From the NCBI GenBank assembly GCA_018398805.1, contig JAGFBZ010001170.1:1575001-1639000 (forward strand): 64,000 bases of DNA, in the 5' to 3' direction. Positions 11,701 through 27,940 of the stretch are shown here, in pieces; position 1 is the stretch's first letter; every line of letters begins with the position of its first letter. Source of the DNA: Hirundichthys speculiger (lineage: Eukaryota > Chordata > Actinopteri > Beloniformes > Exocoetidae). The notes below the pieces were generated by a model. It saw only the letters and a list, made by a program, of their open reading frames with translations. It searched no databases and had not been told where the DNA came from. The translations under genes and the position numbers were made by a program.

Positions 11701-14700
11701 TCTGGCTCATCTGTTCTGACTGATCTATTCACTGAGCAAAAATGATAGAAAGTAGCAGGTCATTTTAGGCTGTTCAGGTGCTGTGACTTTGTAGGAGATT
11801 ACAGACTTCAGGTTTTGTAACGCTGCACACAAAAATATATCTATACACCACTGAAGCAATGAAGAAAATATGCCCAATCAGGAAAGTGAATGTTGTTTGA
11901 TTCATTAAAAAAAGTCTCAGTATTTTGATATTTAGCTATCTAACTAGTAGATAGGAACCTTACATCTGTTACATGTGGGGCTGAAACACTGGCTCATAGT
12001 TACAGTTCAGTTATTAACCTGATTAAACAAGTGACACCAGTTGGTTTTCAGTTGATTTCAGAGGTGCTGGAAGCTAATATAGCCATTTTCACTTTTTATG
12101 CTGAGGTGACTTTCTCCAGCCGACTATTTAGAACACAAACTAGAGAGTGGTGTCACACTTCTCAGCTAACGGTCAGCAAAATATCAATAAATGTTCTTAT
12201 AAAATGGTCTGTTTCTGTAAACGGGGGCCTCTGAGCGTAGTTAGTGTTTGATTTCAAACGGTAAATGGGAAAGAGACAAACGGCTAAAATATGATCATTT
12301 ATTATGTAAACACTGCAAATCCCAACATAAATCGTAAATCACACAATACTGACAGTTTTCCGAGGCATACTGGGAAATCTATACAAACATAATGGTTTTA
12401 CATCCCACTGTACTGAACTGTGTTCCAGCGTGCTAATCCCCAGTGATTTCAGGACTCATTGATTGTGTTTCCTACTGAGAATGATGCATCGCTCTCTGAA
12501 CGTGCATCTTGAAGTTAACTTTCCCCCATCACTGTCAGTGTGAGTAATCCATGAAGATGGATCAGTTATTGCCAGGTCCTTCTCCACTTCTACCGCTACA
12601 TCCCAAGATATTCTGACAGCGTGTTAAAATTATGGAGCTGTTATTTGTTTAAGTCAGCATCCTGAGGCAAAATAGAGTCCCTGACCACAGGAAGCCGTCT
12701 GGCTGATGTAGGTGGAGACCGTCCTTTGAGGTTTATGTCAGAGCACCAACTGGACAGAGGGACAACGCAGCCAGAGGGTCTGTTTCTGAGAAAAAAAAAA
12801 AGAAGTGAAGCTGTGGGGGTTTGAGAGGAGCGTTGAGTGGGTGTGTGGCTTATCTCAAGGGGCTTTAAACATCTGGCCTTTCTCTTCCACTAAAACCATC
12901 TGCAAAACCCTTTTATCATGCAGAATCGTGGCCTAAAGGCCTGCAGACTGGCCAAACACACCCACAAAAGCCTGAGGACATGTAAATTGAGCTTAAAATA
13001 CACACACTCATCTTATTATCGCAGGTATAGTTTGTGTTATGAGGGTGTAAGATATTTATAAAGTAATGTATAAAACACCACAGTGAGAACTTTCCACAGC
13101 CTTTTATGAGCGAGTTGCTGGCTTAAAGAGGTACAGAAAACTTAGATTTTTTGGTCCGTTAGTCAAAAATAGAAATGGGAACTTTACAAGTCGCCTGGTT
13201 GGTGGCGGGCAACTTTCATCCCCAGCTAGTGTCAAACTGTCCTTTCTTGCCAGCGTTTGACTTTAATGGAAACGACAGCACATCTCAGCCAAAGAGCCCT
13301 GAAGCACAAACAGCCCGCTCAACCACAGCCAACGCCACTATGTTCCCTTAAAAAAAAAATGACATGTCAGCATGGTGTGGTTCCAAAGACAACACCACCT
13401 GCAGACAGAGGCTTCCCATCTGATAATAACGATAATGTTGTCAACCATGGAAATATGAAGTAGCGCCGTGCCGTCTCTGCTGACAGCTCTGCTGCCGCGT
13501 TCTGTTTCCACAGGCGGTTAGAGGCTGCAGAGAGCTCAGTGGCCTTTGCCATCAGGTCCAGTGGAAGTGACACGGTGTGGCAGGTATTGATCCAGCGGCT
13601 TCGCCTTTTGTGTCCAATTATACAGCCTTGTTTTGTTTTTTTCTTTTTTTTTAAAGTAGGAAACTAAATGCAGTGAAACCTATCATACAGTATGATAGAA
13701 AGTGGCGTCACAGCAAATGACTATTTTTTTCAAATGAAAATAATTTGTTTTCATAGAACCATGTTTTAAAGGTGGAAAAGATCTCTGAAACAAAATGAAA
13801 AAAAAAGGGGATTATTTATTATTATTATTAATTTTTTTAAGATGGGGAGGGGTTCGTGAATCTTAAAGATTTCTTAGGAGGAACATTTCTCAGCATAAAT
13901 TTGCAAATATTCTGAGAATTTCTTCATTTTCTTTACAGTATAGCATAAAAAAATCCGGAGAAATCTTTGTACAGAAGCATGAAAATCAGTATTGAATGGC
14001 CATGATCTTTGGACCCTCAGGCATAACTGCATTAAAAGCAGACGTGACTGTAGTGGAAATCACTGCATGTGCTCAGGAACTCGGCTAAAAAAAAACCCAC
14101 TGGGAGTGAATTATAGCTGTATCCACAATTAAAGTTAAAACTCCACCGTGACACTTCCTCTTCTGGAGCTGAGCTCTTTTAGACTGGAAAACACTGAACC
14201 TTTTTCAAGACTGCAGATGTTGCATCTTATGGTATGCAGAAAAAAAAAAAAAGAATGACTTTTCTCAGCAGAAAGTTTAAATCCAGCATCAGTGATGGTG
14301 TGTGCGTGCATTAGTGCTCGTGACGTGGCTGCATCAACATCTGTAGGCAGCATTAATGCTGAATAAGGTTTTAGAAAGAAGGTCTACAGATGGCTCTGTT
14401 TTCTGGGAAAATCTTGCTTTTTTCAACAAGACACTGCCCAACCACAGTAAAGAGAACTATCTGTGGTCCAGACCCGTCACACACTGGAAACACTTGATGC
14501 ACCATGAAGCCAAATGATTTACAGAAGAGGTCCTGAACTGGAGCAGCTCAACAAACTTTGTCCAGAACGAGAAAATGTTTTTCTTTCAAAACTAACATTT
14601 ACAAAGTTTTCTTTAATATGTTGTTGAGATCACTTTCAAAATAAGCATACGTGGTATTTATCAAAAGTAAATGTATGCTTATTGGTTTGATGTGTGTTCC

Positions 14701-15461
14701 TTTTTGAGAAAAAAATATTTGAATGAAATGCAACTTATTGAATTCTGTTATTTTTTATGGAAGCCAGTTGCATTTATACCCTGATATATCTTTACCACAA
14801 ACCCTGAAAACCACAAACCCTGCTGAACAAGTGATCCTGCTAAAGGATTTTCTTTCCTAAATCTCAGATGTAAATCTGTTGGGCTTCAACTGCTGTAGTA
14901 ACAAATTTACCAAAAATAAATGAGCTTTATTTACTAAAATTCCTCTTTGATTATAGCAATATAAATAAATATAAAATATTCAAATATATAAATATAAAAG
15001 CCATATAAAAGTGCTGTGAGTGTGTCTATAACATCAGATTTTAATAATGTTGAGACGTCTTATCTGATTATTATTACAAGATTAAATATTAAGAAAGCCA
15101 TTATTACTATACATGAGGCAATAAGCTTCTCATTCATAAGATCACAAAGGTGATACTGATCTTTGCTCCCTCTTGTCTATGAGGGATATTAGAAAACATC
15201 TTGTGAGTGAGAACATATTCAGCTCAGATATGAGAATATCATAAAGGAAAATAAGGTTTTTTTTTTTTTTTCCTGTTTCTCCTCCCTCTACTTTATTAAA
15301 CAGCAGGGCTTCCTGCAGTTGAAACTGCAGATCTCTAAATCACCTTCATGTATTCAGCTGCAACAAAACTTGATGAGATCAAGTTAATGCTCGACTACTG
15401 TCAGAGGTCTTCAGCTTTATCTCCACAGCTACTCTGCTGATCTGGAGGAATGAGGGTCCCT

Positions 15462-15532
<71 letters not shown>
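15462..15532 (+). repeat. 71-base G homopolymer
   Basis: An uninterrupted G run, separated by 7 bases from a long T tract. Either a real homopolymer or an assembly artefact. Confidence 0.95.
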
Positions 15533-15533
<1 letters not shown>

Positions 15534-15539
15534 GAGCAG

Positions 15540-15553
15540 TTTTTTTTTTTTTT

Positions 15554-15585
<32 letters not shown>

Positions 15586-15587
15586 TT

Positions 15588-15626
<39 letters not shown>

Positions 15627-15636
15627 TTTTTTTTTT

Positions 15637-15708
<72 letters not shown>
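15540..15708 (+). repeat. 169-base T tract next to the adora2b exon 1 donor
   Basis: T only, except C at 15566, G at 15588 and 15626, and A at 15638. It ends 20 bases from the splice donor of adora2b exon 1. Confidence 0.95.
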
Positions 15709-15711
<3 letters not shown>

Positions 15712-15728
15712 TAAGAGCTCACACTCAC

Positions 15729-16108
15729 CTCAGTGGAATCTTCACAGCCAGGTATCTATCAATCGCAATGGCAAGAAGGCTAAAGATGGAGCTCTGAGTG
15801 AGTACCAGGACAAAACAGGCAAGGAAGAGGCATCCATAGAAATCCAGATGTATGCCGATGCTGATGGTGATGGCAAAGGGGATGGCGAGGCAGCCGACCA
15901 GAATATCAGCCACAGCCAGAGACACGAGAAAATAGTTGGTGGCGTTCTTCAAAGTGGTGTTGATGGCGACCGCCCAGCACACCAGGACGTTGCCGGATAT
16001 GGAGAGAACAGCAATCACTACTTCAATCACGATGTAGAAAATCCTCATCTCAGAAAAGTCTGTTTCAGGACGAGAGCCCTGCGGGGGGCTCACAGACATG
16101 TTGGTCAT
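15729..16108 (-). CDS. adora2b: adora2b exon 1: adenosine A2B receptor, N-terminus to TM3/DRY
   Basis: Encodes the extracellular N-terminus, TM1 (GNVLVCWAV), TM2 with the sodium-site Asp (LAVADILVG), TM3 with [16 protein letters not shown], and the DRY motif (AIDRYLAV). It ends CTGAG at a GTGAGT donor. An in-frame ATG at 16108 or a second at 16099 could start translation. The second has the better context (A at -3) and gives 361 aa rather than 364. Human A2B has an extra Cys seven residues before the TM3 Cys, and A2A has two. Here that stretch reads IGIHLDFYG, so only the canonical TM3 Cys remains. [11 protein letters not shown] is identical to human A2B, whereas WAV in TM1 resembles A2A. Synteny with zswim7 and specc1 settles the call as A2B. 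Confidence 0.9.
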
Positions 16109-17275
16109 CCGCAACACTTTTAGTTACAGGGGAGTCAACAAGTCTCTGTGCTGTAATCCAGGAATCCTCCACCACAGGCTGCACAGTGTGCCATCTGTGT
16201 CAGAGAGGAGAGCACTTTTCAAACACAGGAAACGGCGGCAACAGATTGTCTTCACAGCAAAGTTGGCAAAGCTTAATTACGCAGTAATCACCTTGCTCTC
16301 CGCACTGTGCCTCACCTCAGCTGACCTGCACATCTCCTTCGGATGTTTTCACGCCAACAGCCACCGATCTGAGGAGCGTTTGACCCGCATCTGCTCGTCC
16401 GTGGCGCAGGCAGTGTCACAGTGGCAGCAGTTTTGGAAGTAAAGGAGAAAACGCAAGAGGAGTGGTGGGCTTACTTTTTTTTTTTCAGAGAAGCCACGCC
16501 CCGACGCGCACACACATGCACATAGTCGCATGCGGTTACAAGTACAGTAAGGAGGGAGGAATCCCAAGAGAGCGTAATCGCTCCGCCGTGCGTAATTACG
16601 CGCCATTAAATCGCGTTCAACTTCGAGTCCACGTGCTTCCTCGGTGATATAAAAGCCGTGTAATGCGCACAAAAAAACACATGTACCTCACCGTTGGTGC
16701 ATCTGGTTTAAATCAGACTGGGATCGTGGGCGCAAGACATGCAGAGAAAAAAAAAACACACTGACGCCAAAATAGGAGATAAAGTTTAAAGCAACTGTTT
16801 GTTTAACCGAAATCGGACTGAACAAGGAGGAAAAAAAACAAAACATCACAGCTCTGATGTTTGAAGTGGCGTGCTATTATCTGATCAAACATGAAAGGAG
16901 TCATAGATATTTTATTCGTGAATCAAACACACACCGCGACCCACCATCAGTTTAAATCTTTGCTCCGTCCATTTTTAATCCTTGTGAGGTCCATGTTATT
17001 GTGCTTACTGCATGGGAACCTGCAGCTGCGTAAACTAGTTACAAGGGGTGGAAAGGTGTGATGTGAAAAGTAGGCAGTCCAACTGCCTGTTCCCACAGAC
17101 CAAAATGTTTTCCAGCCCTGGCACAGGACTTTAATGGGCACAATGGGAAAGCAGTTCACCTTCCATGGATCACCACAGGAATACAGTTAAAATCCAAGGA
17201 GAAACTGGAGCATTCACACACTAACTGTCTTTGTGTCAAAACGCTACAAGGAAGAAAACACAGCAAAAAAGGTTC
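16109..17275 (-). promoter_or_regulatory. adora2b: adora2b 5'UTR/promoter region (inferred spacer)
   Basis: The whole interval between the specc1 poly(A) site and the receptor start is only about 1.2 kb, so the adora2b promoter and 5'UTR must lie here unless there is a remote first exon. The part at 16160-16650 is richer in CpG than the surroundings. No TATA box in the right orientation was singled out. Confidence 0.45.
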
Positions 17276-18440
17276 AGATCAAGTCTTAACAATCCTTTAT
17301 TAAGAAATAACCATCCAGTGAGCCTCTGTATCTGACATCTGCCAGTAGAAAACTGCATATATTTCTGTGCTCATGCTCATTCAATAAGCATGTCTTTTAT
17401 ATAAATAAATAACACTTTTGTCCTTCAAAACAATCTGGCATCTGCAAATGGAAGCTTGTCCAAATTATGCCTCAGAGAAACTATTGTGTCTTCAGCTTTT
17501 TACATGTAAAACTAATGATGTCCGCAGTAAATGTAGATGCAGACAAACTCTGCAAAGCAGCTTCAGTACCGGAGGTCTTAGTGGTGGAGAAGGCGGTCCT
17601 TAACGCTGTCACCAACCCAAATAATCTGTTTTCATAAAAATATTCCTACAAAACTATTTAGCTACTCCTTAAGTGTTAAACTGATTTAGTGTGATGTCAC
17701 AGATGGCAGCAATTGTGTTACAATTAGGCTTCAGTTCAACTTAAACCAGTAACTTTACACATCTGCTCTGCAAAGTAGAACTCAAAGAAAACTGCAGCTT
17801 CAGCAACAATTTCAGCAAATTTACAAAAAGTTCTGTCCAGATTGGTCCACTCATAAACTCTAGACTGTAAGGAGACGTCACATTTAAATCATGCATAGAT
17901 ATTCTTTTATAAGCTGTGTTTCGGTAGAAAATTTGGCACATTTTCCAAAGACCAAACCATTTCTTCGGAGCATAAGATTTATAAACAGCGCTGATATTTA
18001 GCTGTAACTTGAAGAAAGGTGCTGACAGCACAGAGACATGCTGATGAGAGAACGATAGTTTGTGACAAAAGTTCCAGTGCATTTTTTTCAGAGAAAAGAC
18101 AGAAATGGAACCACTTTTCAGCCATTTTAGCAATTATGCAGTCCGCTGCTACATCATTTAAAAGTCACTTTGCTCCAAAATCTGGTTATGAATAAAATGC
18201 TCGACACTTACAGCTTGTAAAAATCTAAGTGTGTTTCCTGAATGCAGTTCTCTAAAGTTTGGGCCTCGATACCGTCTGTACCGTTGCGTTAAAGGAGTTC
18301 CTTGCTTATTTCTTGAGTTTCAGACGAGAGGGGTGAGCATGGCGGGTTTTCAGCCGGTCTGAGAGGAGAGTGTAGCGTTGACAGATGAGACGGGATGGTG
18401 CCGCGCCGCCTCTGGTCCTCATCTCCAGCTTCCATACGGT
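17276..18440 (-). other. specc1: specc1 3'UTR (inferred)
   Basis: Non-coding sequence from the specc1 stop to the AATAAA at 17301-17296, about 1.16 kb. No mobile element was recognised inside it. Confidence 0.6.
17296..17301 (-). terminator. specc1: Poly(A) signal of specc1
   Basis: AATAAA on the - strand, 1.14 kb beyond the specc1 stop, followed by a T/GT-rich stretch (TTTTTTGCTGTGTTTT), as expected downstream of a cleavage site. Confidence 0.65.
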
Positions 18441-18530
18441 TCAGGTCTCAAAGTACTTGTAAATCTGGGAGACATACTGCATGACACTCTGCCAGTCCGG
18501 CCTGTCGGTCTTCATCAGCTCCTCAATGTC
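18441..18530 (-). CDS. specc1: specc1 last coding exon: end of calponin-homology domain
   Basis: The acceptor CCAAACAG precedes a phase-0 exon of 29 codons plus TGA (18443-18441). It encodes the last CH helices, including [12 protein letters not shown], and ends IYKYFET. Human SPECC1 (cytospin-B) ends with almost the same residues ([21 protein letters not shown] region), while human SPECC1L reads ERPDWQNVMLYV. This is one of the best diagnostics that the gene is specc1 and not specc1l. The CH domain of cytospins associates with actin. Confidence 0.92.
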   Translation of the reverse strand, partial: DIEELMKTDRPDWQSVMQYVSQIYKYFET

Positions 18531-19329
18531 CTGTTTGGAACAGAAGGAACAGCCGTTTAGATGTTCAGTGCTATTACCACCATGCTGAACATGATTGGTT
18601 GCGTAGAACCATCTGGAAACAACTCAATCTAAGCAGTTTTGAAAAGGGCTGTCACTTATAAAAAAAATTAAAAAATACCATGGGTGATTGATTAAAAATT
18701 TTTTTTATATCATCAGTAAACATAAATGAACAGAGCTTTAAGCGCTCTAGTAAGAGCATCTCCCAACTGCTGTGAACATGAAGCTTTTAAAACAAGTCAA
18801 GAAGACCCTGAATATGAAACTTCTGCTAAAGTTTCATCATCTCAGACTCTGAATCATTTCAATTTTTCTCTGATGATTTAAATAACTTCCAGCTGAGTTT
18901 GTCTCAGTTGCTTTGGAACAACTGAATATCACGTTTCTCCAAACAATGTGTGTAGATCATTTCCCTGAAGAACAGATAATTGAAACTAGTGTTTATTCAG
19001 CTGGTGTTGAGGACGTTTGATTGAATTCATTGTTCATACGCTGATGCAGTTATTCCTCGAACAGCATTCAGTAAAAGAAAATCATCTTCAGTTTGGGTGG
19101 ACATGTTAAATAACATGCAGGAGCGAAGAGCCTCTGATTCTGTTCTTTTCTGTCTTGCCTGCTTCTTATATAGATTCTTTCCCCCTGATCATCTCACATT
19201 AATCAACATGCTATCTTTAGTGAAGTTTTTTTTTCAGAGTCCAGGATTTCAAGATGGAGCAAATGTTAACATTTCAACTAAACAATGACTTCTAAAAAGA
19301 AGAAAAAAAAAAAAACAAAAACAAAAAAC

Positions 19330-19640
19330 CCTTGCAATGACCCAACAAGTCTGAATTTGAACCTAATACAAAATCTCTGGAGGGACTTGAAAATGGCTGT
19401 GCACTTTTGATCTCTGTTGAGCTTGAATAAGAATAACCCTCAGGAGAGGTGTGTGAACCAAAGACAAGATGAAAAGAAGGAATACTTATGTAAATGGGGT
19501 ATTTTGGATTTTATTTTTTAATAGCTACAAAACACTCACATTTTCTTTGCCATTGTGGAATATTGTGTAAAATCTGAGTACTTTTTAAAGTTAGTCTTAA
19601 GCGTAACAAGTGGAAACCTCAAACAACCTCCCGCTGGTGC
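19330..19640 (+). mobile_element. Tc1/mariner-like 3' remnant
   Basis: The + strand carries a decayed stretch resembling the end of a teleost Tc1 transposase and 3' flank: 'aatctctggagggacttgaaaatggctgtgcac', then 'gaatacttatgtaaatg'. No intact reading frame or terminal repeat was found. Limits are approximate, and identification is by recall of dispersed fish Tc1 sequence. Confidence 0.6.
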
Positions 19641-21004
19641 TGTATGTTAATAGATACAGCACCAAACTGTTCTGGAAAATGTTTTAAACCCTCTGAGATA
19701 AAAACAGCATTTACATTATTGTCAATCTCTGGCCAGCTGTGTGCAGCTGTGGTCAGCTTTGTGGTGGCACCAGCACTCATGAGTCACATAATGGTCGCAG
19801 TGCAGACTTTCTTATGAAACGTCATCGAGGTTCTGGTTTCTGCATAAGCTCCAGAACAGTCACTTCCATCGGGTCACAACCTCTGAAGGGGTGAACCACA
19901 TTCTGATGTATCTGAAGCTTTTATTAAGAAAGAAGAGGGAACAGGAATCAAACGTTTATCAGCAATCCCAAGACAGTCAGGGGCAGATGGAGTAATGTTT
20001 AAAGATGAGTGTTTTTAAGTCATTGACATGGGAACAGTTCAGCAGTATCTGAGATTGCAACCACAAACACGTAATGGAGACTTGAAGAGGCCAAAATGTT
20101 AACTCTGGTCTCAGTGCTGCGTTGAAGCTAAATGCACTTTATAGCTATGGTCAAGCTTCCAAATTTAGAGCAAATGAGCTGTCAGACTGACTTGTGCATT
20201 TTCAAACTCACATGAAGGAAGATATTTTTGTTGGACTCAACTGCATGAATCTGCTCCGAATATTACATTCCTAAAATCCTGAAGCAGTCATCAGAGGTGC
20301 AGAGGGGCGGCGCAAGGAGACGTCATCAGTGGATGCGGGAACTCACACTGCTTTAACCCACACAAGTCTCATACTGTTTTTGAACATACATCAAGCGGAC
20401 AACTGGGTCTGGAAACCTTAATTTCCACTGGCTGAAAGAGCCTGGTTATTCCAGTAAATCCAGTCCATTTATACGTTTTCCCTGAAAGGAATTCTCTTGG
20501 CGTAGCCGGCGCTAAAATTTCAAGTGTGCCACACTTTTACTGTCAGTGAAGTGTGTGTATATATGAGAATGAAAAGCATGTGTCTGAAAGGATACAACTA
20601 CTGAGTGAGTGTTGGGTTGTGTTTTCAGGACCAACAGATGTTGACCTCTGTGGCCTGTGAGATGTGTGACAGTTTACTGACACTTAAACATGCTGAATTT
20701 TAGGTGAAACATTCACACATTAGAATTCAGATGCTTAAATAAGATGGCAGACAATAAATATAGAAAAGTATAAATAAGTGGGGTGTTTTATTATACATAC
20801 AAAATCTGGTTTTCTGTTTTGTGTTTGGTGTTAATTAATGTCAGCATGCAAATATTTGGCTAAACAAGAAGGTAAACATCAGTGTGTTAGTTTGTAAACC
20901 TGGTAGCATGTTAGCATTAGTGACTAAATACAGCATTCAGAGATGCTAGCATGGCTGTAAAATCTTATTTGGTTTTTACATTAATCAGTTAACATACTGT
21001 TCTG

Positions 21005-22315
<1,311 letters not shown>

Positions 22316-22372
22316 TTTTAGTAGTGATACCTTTGGTTGGGTCAAGCTAGCTGTCACGCTAAGACTTTACAT

Positions 22373-23454
22373 TAGGGCTGGGCAATGATTACAATTTTTT
22401 AATCGCGATTAATCGCATGATTTCCCTGATTAATCACAATTAATTGCATTGTATATGCAAAATCAAATAATGAATTCAACAGTAGTGTAAATTGCACTTT
22501 TATTGAAATGTTCTGCTGCCATATGAACTAAAGTGTCATAACATTTGTTGTTCAAACACTTTTAACATCAGCACTTGTCAGTAACACATATTAAGTGTAA
22601 ATCTCATTTTAAAAAATGTCAATTAAAATAAAGCTTATTGCCACTGCCAGGGCATTAATGTCATCCTGTTTTTATAAAAAATAAAAAAAAAAGTCAAACA
22701 AAATCCAACAAAATGATTGTGGCTCAGCACAATCAGAACATTAAAACAGGTCAATTTCTGAGGTAACAGCAGAAACTTTTAACGGGGAGTTCAACTTGGC
22801 AGTTGTTACAAATAACCTTGTTTCTGTTGAATCCTCCGTCTGGGAGAACTTTAAAATGAAAATGTCCATGTTAAAGTTCAGCAACTTTACCAATCCATGT
22901 ATCATTCATTCTTTCCATTTTCAATTGTCAATCAAAAAATAAATAAATAAATAAAAAGTGACATTTTATTACGTTTTTTGTTTTTTAATTTATTTTATTG
23001 TCTGGTTTACGTGACCCAGAAATGGCTTTGTTTTAAAATCAAGGAATAGACTTTTTGCTGTCGTTTACACATCTGTGCCACTAGATGGAGCCGCACTGAT
23101 GTAACCAGCTAGAGAACAGCAGGACAGTGAACACATGGAGCAGATCTGATGTAAAATGGAGGAATGATGTGATCATCTTGAACAAAGGGGTTTGAATTTT
23201 TTTTTTTAGACAGAATTGTTAATATTGCTACCTGAGTTGCTACCTGAACTGTAAAGTACACTGCTTTTTACCGCTCTCCATGTCTGTTTTAGATTTGGCT
23301 GCCAATTATTTTCCGGTTGCACAGCAGCCAGAAACAGACTTTTCAAAAAACAAAAACAAATGAGCAACATGCGTTAAAGCCCGATAAAATAAATGTCGGC
23401 ATTAATAAATTAATGCGTTAACGCGATAATAACACGTTAACTTGCCCTGCCCTA
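22373..23454. mobile_element. Non-autonomous hAT transposon with 8-bp target duplication
   Basis: Starts TAGGGCTGGGCAA and ends TTGCCCTGCCCTA, an imperfect inverted terminal repeat. It is flanked by an exact 8-bp direct repeat CTTTACAT at 22365-22372 and 23455-23462. Subterminal runs (aatcgcgattaatcgc, gcgttaacgcgataa) are palindromic. No transposase frame remains. Eight-base duplications and these ends are typical of hAT elements. Confidence 0.85.
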
Positions 23455-24710
23455 CTTTACATGCAAAAACTGTGCACAGGCCAGATGCTGTAATTAATTA
23501 TAAATCTGAAGGCGATTTTTTTTCTACCACTAAACAGTAAAGTAAGTCACTTGGCCAGCTGTACCCTTTCACTTCAAGGAAAATTCTCTCTTGTGAAATG
23601 GCTCTGGTATCCATCTCATTCACAGACTTTTCCACTGGTACAGAACATACCGAACCAGTCGCAACAGAGCCGGAGTGGGATTTATCCTCTGACAGAAGCG
23701 TCCGAGAGCCACCACTCCAAACAACAACGACAGAGGCAGGAAGTCTTGAGACCACCTTGGGTTGGCAAGTTTTCACAGTAAAACTGATTCCTACTTCGCC
23801 GTAGAGTCCAGAGGCAGTTTTTACAGCATCAGTTGGTACTGACTCCTGGAAATCAAAATTGAATCCAGAAGAACTAGGAATAATTCTTTATACAGAAGAG
23901 GAAAAGAATTATGAAGGCTGGATAGATGACTAAAAGACAAAAAGGGGGAACAAAACCACGACTGTCTGCATGTTTGTGTCTAATGTTTTCAAATGAAAAA
24001 AACCGAGGAGCTAAAGAGTCACAGTGAGAACATTATTTATGTCCTTGTTATATAAATCATAACCAAAGAACAACTTTGTATTTACAGTTAAAGCCATAAT
24101 TTGGAGGAATGACGTTTAATGTGGAAATCAGAGCTGACAGATTCTAACAGCGAAGGCGCCACTTTACCACGTCAGACTTATTTATAGTTTCATTCTGACT
24201 GTTCAAACGAGAGTTTTTTTATACAATTTTAACAAGTCAACCCATTAAGTGATGTTACTCGGTGAGGCTCTCCACTCCAGCTATCTAATGGCTAAACAGT
24301 TTACTCGGACTTGTTAGTATGAGCTTACAGCTCTACCTCACTAGAAATAAATAAAAAACTGACTTTGTTTAGGTTTTAGAAAAACATTAAGGGATTCACT
24401 TGAAGTGCTGAATCTCCTGATACGATGGTACAGATGGTTGTCAAGAACTAAAAATGTTTTTAATGCCAGCTAAACTAATAAAAACTGTATCATATGGGAA
24501 TGATATATTAGCCTTGATACAAGACAGATTTCTAAAACACAGTGCTGGAGCTGAAGTCATCAGCAGGAACTGATAAGCTCCAGAACATCAGGAGGAAAAA
24601 TCATCTCACAAAACAGTTTATGACATTTCCAATTTGAGTAATGAAAGGGTCTGCTGTCACTTCTGAGTGTGTTTGTGTGAGTATGTGAGGTCCGTGGCAG
24701 CTCAGCTCAC

Positions 24711-24770
24711 CAGGGAGGGTTTGATGCCAATGCTCTCCGCAGCCTGGAAGGCCAGGGTCAGATTCCGGAC
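24711..24770 (-). CDS. specc1: specc1 exon: CH domain, AFQAAES segment
   Basis: A 60-base phase-0 exon between TTTTTTTCAG and GTGAGC. It encodes V-R-N-L-T-L-A-F-Q-A-A-E-S-I-G-I-K-P-S-L, matching the cytospin segment RNLLLAFEAAESVGIKPSL of the calponin-homology domain. The Val at the first codon replaces a Lys of human SPECC1. Confidence 0.92.

Positions 24771-27940
<3,170 letters not shown>

Larger units (their letters stand above)
6871..15728 (-). other. adora2b: adora2b intron 1 (8.86 kb)
   Basis: A phase-2 intron at the site where adenosine receptor genes are classically split, just after the DRY region. The donor is GTGAGT at 15728. Contents seen: a 71-base G run and a T-rich tract adjoining the donor, an (AC)n microsatellite at 8735-8756, and a possible transposon scrap near 14400-14560. 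A comparatively GC-rich stretch lies at about 9600-10030, with no recognisable gene. No nested gene was recognised in the rest. Confidence 0.75.

Noticed and set aside
15450..15710. 86-codon poly-Gly/poly-Phe reading frame
   Set aside because: It is only the G and T homopolymers read as protein.
16109..16117. An upstream GTG as receptor start codon, extending the N-terminus by three residues
   Set aside because: Nuclear vertebrate genes rarely start at GTG, and two in-frame ATGs follow within 18 bases, the second in good context.
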